Assembly (NCBI RefSeq): GCF_958450345.1
Contig: NC_088783.1
Span: forward strand, 98,885,302 to 98,949,301
Source: Calliphora vicina
Taxonomy: Eukaryota > Arthropoda > Insecta > Diptera > Calliphoridae
Length of the DNA: 64,000 nt
Reading direction: 5' to 3'
The notes below the pieces were generated by a model. It saw only the letters and a program-made list of their open reading frames with translations. It did no database searches and was not told where the DNA came from. Every line of letters begins with the position of its first letter. The first letter of the stretch is position 1. The translations under genes were made by a program, and so were the position numbers. Shown here one piece after another: positions 57,147 to 64,000 of this stretch.

Positions 57147-57337
57147 TGAGGAGCCGCAGAACAAAAGGTACTTTTTCGCATTTTTTCAAAAATTCATTGA
57201 GATGTATATATTGATAAGTAAGAAACCTGTTACCATTTCCAGCTTCATGCAGTTGTTTAAGGGGCGAAATAAATAAAACTCAATTTCCCAAAAATTTTAA
57301 ATGAGCGAAAAAGTACCTTTTGTTCTGCGGCTCCTCA
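57147..57337. mobile_element. MITE with TGAGGAGCCGCAGAAC ends, copy 2
   Basis: The two ends of 'TGAGGAGCCGCAGAACAAAA' plus 'GGTACTTTTTCGC' are perfect complements over more than 30 bp and are flanked by CA on both sides. The ends are almost identical to copy 1 at 4929-5083, while the interiors differ. Confidence 0.88.
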
Positions 57338-57491
57338 CATGTGGAAAAACATTGTAATGTTCTTTGTAACCAATTTCTTTATTATAATAAAATTAATTTA
57401 AAGCTTTAATTTATATTTTTCCTAAGCATATTTCTGTATATTTGCTTAGTTATTTGAAATTATTTTGTGCATTTTTTACTATTTTATATAG

Positions 57492-57570
57492 AACAAGTCA
57501 GAGCGCTTTATTCGATTGTACCGAATGTTAAATAAGAGTACCTTTCACCAACGAAGGGAAAGGCCTTTGA
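57492..57570 (-). repeat. Family A 3'-end fragment
   Basis: The minus strand shows 'GGTGAAAGGTACTCTTATTT', 'ATTCGGTACAATCGAATAAA' and 'GCGCTCTGACTTGTTC', a diverged version of the hairpin terminus of family A. Confidence 0.5.
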
Positions 57571-58664
57571 ATTGACTTTCATTTGATATATTTATTGTCT
57601 ATATAAAGAAAATAGTATCCCAGCCCACGAACATTTATCAAAAGTATTTAGCTTTTGTGTTTTTCGCTTAAAATTTATCGTTTATTCCCCTAAACTACAG
57701 CTTCTAAGATATTCCATTTTCGAAGTGCTGTTTTTCTTAAGCGCTTAAATTTTTACTGGATATTACAATATAAATTGGAACATTTTAATTTTCAATTCGT
57801 ACCACTTGCAATCAGACCATTATTTAAATGTTTGAACAATATATTTTTTAAATTTTGTGGGACCTCCAATCGTCAAGTTTGTCTTATTCTTTGTATTAAT
57901 GCTCATCTTTAATATTTAGCTTGTTATTTTCTTCCTTTTTAAATGTTGTGATAATGAGATTCAGTGACAAGTTATAAACAAAAAGAGCAAATGGATAGAT
58001 TAAACTAAATTTATTTATACGAGTAAATTGTATGTGAATTTGTTTACAATTTAAGAGTATTATTATTGACTTTGTAATAGGTGTTGGTTGGGGTTCTATC
58101 TAGATTTACTTGATCATGTTTTCAGAGGGAAGTTTTTAATTAATTTCACTTTCGATTTAACTACAACTATAATTTTTTTTCATAATTTGCTTTCGTTATT
58201 CAATATAGTTTTTTTTTTATTTTTTTTAACACACACACAAACATTTACATACATTTATCTAATCGAATATTTTATAATTTAATAAAAATCAACTATTAAA
58301 TAAAATTGAATGAATTACACATACACATACACTCACGCACAGGCATACAATACTTGCACATACAATACTTTGCATTGACAATGAAATAAAATACAATTTT
58401 CATTTTATTAGCTGAGCATAATTAATTACTTTTTTGTTTTGTTTTGTTTTTCGATCAGAATATTAGTTACATACTATTAAAAGTATTTTGTCGTTTGTGC
58501 TGTTTTATGTTCCTTTCTATAAAGTGTTTGCTTGCATTTGTTGTTAAACAACAATTGTTAAACAGACGCTCAAACATAGATACATACATACACACACCTA
58601 CCCACACGTACCCAATAAATATATTTAGTATATAAAATACTGTTTTGATGCATATTTAAATTAT
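57571..58664. other. Probable 3' flank or UTR of the p190 RhoGAP gene
   Basis: AT-rich, with ACACATACAC-type simple repeats at 58228-58360 and 58585-58615. Several TTTATT motifs (AATAAA on the minus strand) could serve as poly(A) signals, but none can be preferred. Confidence 0.4.
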
Positions 58665-58863
58665 TTATACCATAACGAAGGCATCTTCGCCACAGAATAG
58701 ATATGGATACTGATCAATCATTGTTTGCACAATATCTTCTAAATAGGGACGTAATTGCTCGAAATGACCCATATCCGTAAAATCTATAGGAATCAATGTT
58801 GGCCACCAGCATATAGCTAAATTTTTACTATCCATGCTATTCAGTTTGGAATTGTCCGAAACA
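58665..58863 (-). CDS. RhoGAPp190-like last exon
   Basis: The minus strand has acceptor 'ATCTCTTTCAG' immediately above 58863. The first base completes a His codon from the previous exon. 65 codons follow to TAA at 58665-58667, beginning 'VSDNSKLNSMDSKNLAICWW' and ending 'QYPYLFCGEDAFVMV'. Confidence 0.88.
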
Positions 58864-59072
58864 CTGAAAGAGATAATATTTAAAATAACTTTAGTATTGC
58901 AAAAACACATTATTATATGATAATACTTACTGTACAAAATGTTGAAATATATATTTTAGTATTGCGAAATTAACTGGTGGCAACTTTTCCAAAAGTGTTT
59001 TTAAAGCCATTAATCGGCAACTCCTGTCAGTTTTCACTTCCACATTCATTTTAGAACCTATACCTCGGGAAC
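58665..59072 (-). CDS. p190-type RhoGAP, C-terminal part of the GAP domain, two last exons
   Basis: RhoGAP domains accelerate GTP hydrolysis by Rho-family GTPases; p190 proteins act on Rho at the cell cortex. The two exons join to read 'MNVEVKTDRSCRLMALKTLL', 'EKLPPVNFAILKYIFQHFVH', 'VSDNSKLNSMDSKNLAICWW', 'PTLIPIDFTDMGHFEQLRPY', then 'LEDIVQTMIDQYPYLFCGED' and AFVMV. 'LP..N..ilKyi..H' and the conserved 'NLAIC(W/F)WPTL' Asn block are GAP-domain hallmarks. The F/W-W-PTL form is specific to p190 RhoGAPs, so I assign Drosophila RhoGAPp190. The Arg-finger half and the N-terminal GTPase-like and FF domains lie upstream, beyond the window. Another RhoGAP is possible but less likely. Confidence 0.8.
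58931..59072 (-). CDS. RhoGAPp190-like penultimate exon
   Basis: It lies between acceptor 'TTTTTCTAG' (minus strand, above 59072) and donor GTAAGTATT (58930 downward); the following intron is only 67 bp. It encodes 'SRGIGSKMNVEVKTDRSCRL' then 'MALKTLLEKLPPVNFAILKY' and 'IFQHFVH'. It starts and ends mid-codon in phases compatible with the last exon. The preceding exon is not in the window. Confidence 0.85.
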
Positions 59073-59278
59073 CTAGAAAAATACCAAAAATAATTATGTT
59101 AATCGAAAATAAATGTGAATTGAAAAGAAATTAGTAAGTAAAATTACTAAAACAATCGCCCGAATCTAAAAATTGTTGATCTTTTCCCGCACAAATCTGA
59201 TTTTTTAAGAACTTACAGCCTTATGCATAGAAAATATTTGTGCAATCAAGCCAATATGTTTTCGATATGAATATTTAC

Positions 59279-60818
59279 TAGGGTATTCATTCGACTAATG
59301 ATCGTTCGATTAATCGAATAATTTAAAAATGGCCATTTTCGAATAACGAATAATTCGAACAATTTTAATAATCGAATAAAACGAATAAATTTTCATATGT
59401 ACATATATATTTAAATTTATTGAATTGCTTAAAATTTTTCATAATTTCAAACATAGAGAACATAGAGAGGAAACTCGAAAAAAACTCAAACAAAAAAATT
59501 ACTCAAAAAAGTTACACATACACAGGGTTGTTTTTGCTTTCACATAGTTTTTTTACTAATACATTCTCACCACTTAGGTTTTTGACAACTGAGTTAGGTC
59601 TTTGACAGGAGAGTTTCCGCTATATATGTTTTCTCTATGATTTAAATAAGTAATAAGACCCACAAAAATTGTATTGTTTCTGAAATTCGACAAATAACTA
59701 AAGACAAAGGGACTTTCGATCACTGTAGATGAGTGTTCCGATAGCTCCTTCTATAAATATATAAATATTACTGCAAAATTTTTAACTTAGGACTTGAACC
59801 AATGAAAATAAAAGGTACGGAATAAAATAATTGTTATTTTGCTGGCGAAATATTAGAAGAATCGAAATTAATAATCAAAATTTTAACTTAGATTAAAGTG
59901 GAGTTGAATGTGATTTTGAAACGGTCGTCAAAAGTGATATTGAGGATGACATTTATAATGAATACATTGAAATAAATGAAGGCCATGATCTTAAAATAGT
60001 ATTTCTACTCCTATTTTAAAAAAGTTGTATTTCTACTCCTTTTTAAAAAAAGTAGTATTTCTACTCCTTTTTTTTAAAAAAAAATCATTCTACTCGAATG
60101 ATAAACACAAATATTGCAAACTAACGTTTTGTTGCAAGAAAAGCATGGAGTTCGTCTTATACATGATTTTGAACATCGTTGAACATCTTTGTCTAACATG
60201 GTAATAAACTTTTTGCGTATTTGTAAATGCGTCTCTGCCTGACTTCAAATTAGCCACGTTCACTGACAATGATATTAAACTTTGTGTAATTGCCCAAGAC
60301 CACTTTATTAAGCAAAGATTCGGCAACGTTGATAGAGCTTAATGTATAATACAATTTGTTATAAATAATTTAGAAATAGTGAATAATTAATTTACTAAAT
60401 AATTAGTTACTCAATTTAAAACCCGAATTAATGAACGACATAAAAAAGTTCTTAATACGTTTATATTGTATTTGAATTCAAGTTCGCTAGTCAATTGTTT
60501 TGTAGATTGTTCGGGAGTTAATCTGATCAGAATATTTAAGTTGAAACTTTAATGATGGACTTTGTTTTCGAATGTTTTTTAACATTATCAATACTTGAAT
60601 TGTTAACTTTAACGTTATTTTTTGTTTTTCTTTAACAATAAAATATTTAAAAACCGACATCAAAATTTCATTCTTTACTTTTTAAAAAAATTTAAATTAT
60701 TCGAATAATTTGATTAATTTTAAACGTGTGATCGAATTATTCGAACAAGTTAAAATCTCTTATTCGAATTATTCGTTTTATTTGAACAAGAGAAAAATCG
60801 AATAATTCAAATACCCTA
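59279..60818 (+). mobile_element. hAT transposon with perfect 8-bp target duplication
   Basis: The ends TAGGGTATT and AATACCCTA are complements, and ATATTTAC flanks both sides exactly (59271-59278 and 60819-60826). Subterminal regions are full of ATTCGAATAA and AATCGAATAA motifs on both sides, likely transposase-binding repeats. The 1540-bp interior holds a decayed transposase. It lies in the intron upstream of the p190 penultimate exon. Confidence 0.93.
59690..60330 (+). pseudogene. Decayed hAT transposase
   Basis: 'TKGLSITVDECSDSSFYKYI' with 'NIT' (about 59708-59776) corresponds to the first catalytic Asp region of hAT enzymes (usually VDEW(S/T)). After a frameshift comes 'LGLEPMKIKG', then an acidic stretch 'VVKSDIEDDIYNEYIEINEG' (about 59926-59986). 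Near 60170-60300 pieces such as 'MVINFLRICKCVSA' and 'FTDNDIKLCVIAQDH' match the RWNS...ML.RFL region across frameshifts. 'TACTCCT' repeats with poly-A/T (60008-60070) interrupt it. The C-terminal hAT-C block is missing. Confidence 0.75.
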
Positions 60819-60892
60819 ATATTTACACACGAAAAAGATAGCGCTAGTTAGTTAGCAGAGGGTTGCTTTTTATTCATAGCACTATAACAAAT

Positions 60893-61035
60893 TATTAAGC
60901 AATTTTATGTTAGCGTAAAGAATCTTTCCCTGTTTTGCCATATCATCCTCAACATTATTGCCAGGTACGCCATTATGACCCAGCACCCAGAATAACTCCA
61001 GGTTGGAATGTCTAATCATATTATTGAGACACACT
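60893..61035 (-). pseudogene. LINE RNase H domain fragment (inverted)
   Basis: The minus strand reads 'GVCLNNMIRHSNLELFWVLG' then 'HNGVPGNNVEDDMAKQGKIL'. 'FWV.GH.G..GN..AD.LA..G' is the C-terminal block of the RNase H domain found in many non-LTR retrotransposons. It abuts, in opposite orientation, the + strand LINE starting near 61045, forming a head-to-head junction. Confidence 0.8.
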
Positions 61036-61044
61036 CCAAATTCA

Positions 61045-63615
61045 TGAACCATTACTCCTCCACATTGTTGAGAATGGGGAGGACATCGCGTTGGTCCAGG
61101 AGCCTTGGATTTGCAATGGCAAATTCTGTGGACTCAACGCAGTAGGATACAAATTCTTGTACAAAAAAGGCACAGATAAAATTAGATCTTGCATATTGGC
61201 TAAAAAGGCTGACATCCAAAATGTTGGTTGCTTTGTATTTGAACAGAGTATATTGTTTCATAATGCCGCCGTACAAAATGTTTACTGTGTATACTATTTC
61301 AAAACGCCGCAAAAGAGTATTTTGAACGCAATAAAAAAGGCAATCATGCATCGGTTTTATAGTTGATGCTTTCTTTGACAATTGAAGTGCTCATGTTTAC
61401 TCATTTTCCGGGAAGTCTACCAGTTAATACGGCATATGAATCCCAACTGTATGATAGAATCCCATCCTCAATTGAGATTAACGAGGATAAGGTACTTTGG
61501 GCCATTCGGAGCTTTGATCCATATAAACTCTAGGCCCTGATGGTATTATACGGGCTGACTTGCAAAACAATGCGGAATTAGTTACATCATGTCTGATGAC
61601 AATCTTTCAAGCCTGTCTCTCATGGCCCTACATACCCAATTGTTGGACCGAATGAAATGTGACTTTCATCCCTAAGGGTGGAAAGACTTCACATACCAAG
61701 GCAAAGGACGTCAGGCCGATAAGTCTATCATCCTATTTGCTTATGACCCTGGAAAGAATTATCGACACTCATATTACAATGTCAGTTGATCAGGGATTAT
61801 TATCTACCTCTCAACATGCCTATACCAAGGGAAAATCAGTTGAGACAATCACTAGTAGGTCATATCGAAAAATCTATCGAATTCCGCAATTACACACTCG
61901 TGGCTTTTCTGGCTGATGACAATCTTTCAAGCCTTCAACAATGTGAAATCTGCAACCATAATATCAGCCCTAGATTCACTAGGACTTGATCAATCCGCAG
62001 TTAGGTACATTCTGAATTATAGGATCATTCGTTCTAAAATTGGTACGACTACGATCTCTAGATCTGCAAGAGGCACTCCCCAGGTGGTGTCCTATCTCCA
62101 TTGTCTGCTCAGGAAATTAGGTTCCCAAAACTACAAGACTGCCGCCTACGCGAATGAAGTAGCAGTGGTAGTTTCAGGGATTCATCTGGGCACGATATCA
62201 CAAAGACTGGAGACGGCACTCGAAATATTAAATCGATGGAGTATCGAACTTGTATTTGTCTCATTACGGACTAAGATCCCTAACTTTAAGTTACCCCGAC
62301 TGAGCGGAACCGAATTGTCGCTCTTGGATAATGCAAAGTACCTGGGCATCATACTCGACAGGAAATTATCCTGGAAACTCAATACAGAGGAAGAGCAACT
62401 AATGCCATGACGGCTAATTGTCGCTCTTGGATAATGCAAAGTACCTGGGCATCATACTCGACAGGAACTTATCCTGGAAACTCAATACAGAGGAAGAACA
62501 ACAAATTCCATGTCTGCAAAAAGGCCATAGGGACGACTTGGGGTATTAGACGCTGGAACATGAATTGGCTAGTCGACACGGTTACTAAACCTATATTATT
62601 CTATTGGGTCTCTGTCTGGTGGAGGGCAATGGATAGGGCCTCCAATCGCATACTCTTTGAAAGGGTATTAAGAAGCATGGCAATCCTGATAACATGGCAT
62701 TGCGAACTTCCGCTACGAAGTCTACTTAACTGGATTCCAGTAGATCTAATGGCCAGGAAACTTGCATTGAACACTGTCTTTAGGCTCAACGCCTGCAACG
62801 CATGGAATTTTTGATCATATGGACATGCTTGCATAATAGGAAGTATACAAAATATTCTTGATCATTTTGATTACTGCACTCCCAAACCCTTCTTCCTGAG
62901 GAACTTCGTTCTCTCAATCCCATCCATGAAATAAGGCTATCCATCTATACGGATGGGTCCAAAAAGGGAGATAGAGTGGGCGGTGGTGTATACATTCCTG
63001 AATTCGGAATAAGAATATCCATTAGACTCCCAAATGGATGCAGCATCCTTCAGGCCGAGGTTTCGGCCATTAGAAGAGCGGCAAACTGGCTCAGATAATA
63101 CAGTATATCTGGTAGAGATATCCGTATATACATATACTGACAGTAAAGCCGCAATTAAATCCCTGTTAGGTGTTTATACAACATAGAATATGGTCCAGTA
63201 ATGATGGACATCCTTAAATGAGTATTGCTGATTACTTGGCGGGTATAGGAGCCTTGATGTCGGAGGACGGAATAGACTTCCTTTGTGGAATCCCATTGTC
63301 AACTTGCAAGGAACTGATGCATGATGCATATTACGAACTTGCCCAAGCAAGGTGGGATACTGATTCCACCTGTGCCATTACGAGGATGATATGGCCTGCG
63401 TTGGACTGTAAACGCACGTCATATCTACTTCGACTACAACGAATACGACTCAGCAACATGGTGGCGATGATCACCGATCATTGCACTTTCGGTACTCATG
63501 CCACAGGACTTGGGTTACCTTACCACGACTTCTGCAGAAGTTGTCAGTATGAGAAAAAGACCATCCTACACTTCTTTTGTAATTGTCAGGCACTGGGTGA
63601 TCTACGTGCCAGGCT
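61045..63615 (+). pseudogene. Non-LTR retrotransposon (LINE) ORF, degenerate
   Basis: In order this reads: an endonuclease start (61083 on, 'ALVQEPWICNGKFCGLNAVG', 'IRSCILAKK'); an internally deleted segment; 'HFPGSLPVNTA' and 'EDKVLWAIRSFDPYK' (61400-61530); RT fingers ('VTFIPKGGKTSHTKAKDVRP' with 'ISLSSYLL'); 'SQHAYTKGKSVET'; 'AFNNVKSATIISALDSLGLD' (motif A region); a YAN-type stretch in place of YADD ('AAYANEVAVVVSG'); a thumb ('YLGIILDRKLSWK'); RNase H ('LSIYTDGSKKGDRVGGGVYI', 'YTDSKAAIKSL'); and a Cys/His tail ('CRSCQYEKKTILHFFCNCQA'). Several frameshifts, a 103-bp duplication and loss of the motif A and YADD acids make it dead. The clade is probably jockey/LOA/I-like; I do not assign it further. 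It is less AT-rich than its surroundings. Confidence 0.9.
62313..62501 (+). repeat. 103-bp tandem duplication inside the LINE
   Basis: 'AATTGTCGCTCTTGGATAAT' begins at 62313 and again at 62416, with 'GGGCATCATACTCGACAGGA' and 'TTATCCTGGAAACTCAATAC' in both. 103 is not a multiple of three, so the duplication itself shifts the frame after the RT thumb segment. Confidence 0.92.
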
Positions 63616-64000
63616 TTTATGCTAGCTACTTAAGTTATACTTTGTTAGAAAGCTACAATCTCATGCCATCCAAATATAAAAAAATTAACTTCCTAGCTCT
63701 TTAGGGGCCTTTAGAATTGCGATTTATATGAAGTCGTTAAAAACTGGGGTAATTTTGGGACATTTTTCGAAAAATGTCCGATATACCCGCATATATATCG
63801 GGTACTATTTATGCTAGCTACTTAAGTTATACTTTGTTAGAAAGCTACAATCTCATGCCATCCAAATATAAAAAAATTTAGCTTCCTAGCTCTTTAGGGC
63901 CTTTTAAAATTGCGATTTATATGAAGTCGTTAAAAACTGGGGTAATTTTGGGACATTTTTTGAAAAATGTCCGATATACCCGCATATATATCGGGTACTA
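63616..64000 (+). repeat. Tandem repeat array with 192-bp unit, running off the window
   Basis: Units start 'TTTATGCTAGCTACTTAAGT' at 63616 and 63808. The second ends at 63999-64000 with GGGTACTA, exactly where a third would begin. The unit contains a perfect 22-bp palindrome (63758-63779, GGACATTTTTC and its complement) and 'CCCGCATATATATCGGG'. The array begins in the middle of the LINE ORF, right after 'LGDLRARLL'. Confidence 0.9.

Noticed and set aside
59073..64000. Further upstream exons of the p190 RhoGAP gene
   Set aside because: Only hAT, LINE and satellite sequence was recognised on either strand; the upstream exons probably lie beyond the window.

Overview
This is a very AT-rich insect window, almost certainly from a higher fly and probably a blowfly-like calyptrate. 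The evidence is dispersed GT-AG introns, two genes with close Drosophila counterparts, and many copies of fly-type interspersed repeats carrying the core 'AGATAGCGGAGTCGAT...CATGTCCGTCTGT'. The species cannot be named from the sequence alone. There are no bacterial-style operons; almost every long ORF here is chance or a transposon relic.

Two host genes are present, both partial and convergent. (1) The 3' half of tomosyn (syntaxin-binding protein 5, Lgl family) runs on the + strand from a Gly/Ser-rich exon at 18014 through nine further exons to the stop at 42444-42446. It ends in the R-SNARE coiled coil that binds syntaxin/SNAP-25 and restrains synaptic vesicle fusion. Phases of all consecutive exon junctions from 33446 onward agree. 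Earlier (WD40) exons must lie left of the window, or are not recognised in 1-18013. (2) The last two exons of a p190-type RhoGAP lie on the - strand (59072 to 58665) and encode the C-terminal half of the GAP domain. The rest of that gene would lie beyond 64000.

Everything else (introns, the 16-kb intergenic interval and the p190 intron) is a dense, nested transposon graveyard. Elements with readable ends include: three hAT-type elements with 8-bp target duplications (36758-37140, 50990-51831, 59279-60818); a piggyBac relic flanked by TTAA (44375-45813) carrying a nested MITE; two solo LTRs of one family, both in ATAT (43386-43874, 49551-50155); a Tc1/mariner-like relic (7223-8284); a 2.2-kb fold-back element (14130-16313); a 0.7-kb fold-back family with three copies; a fold-back at about 47553-48990 that holds another palindromic MITE; and more than ten short hairpin MITEs. 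Non-LTR retrotransposon remains are a jockey-like fragment (1775-2245, -) and a frameshifted endonuclease-RT-RNase H LINE (61045-63615, +). The LINE is abutted by an inverted RNase H fragment and cut at its 3' side by a 192-bp tandem repeat that runs off the window.

No CRISPR, prokaryotic mobile element or clearly novel enzymatic system was seen. The most unusual signals are the fold-back and hairpin families with exact target duplications, a minisatellite apparently born from the 3' end of a hAT transposase gene, and a conserved hairpin plus CTTACTTG terminus shared by otherwise different repeats.
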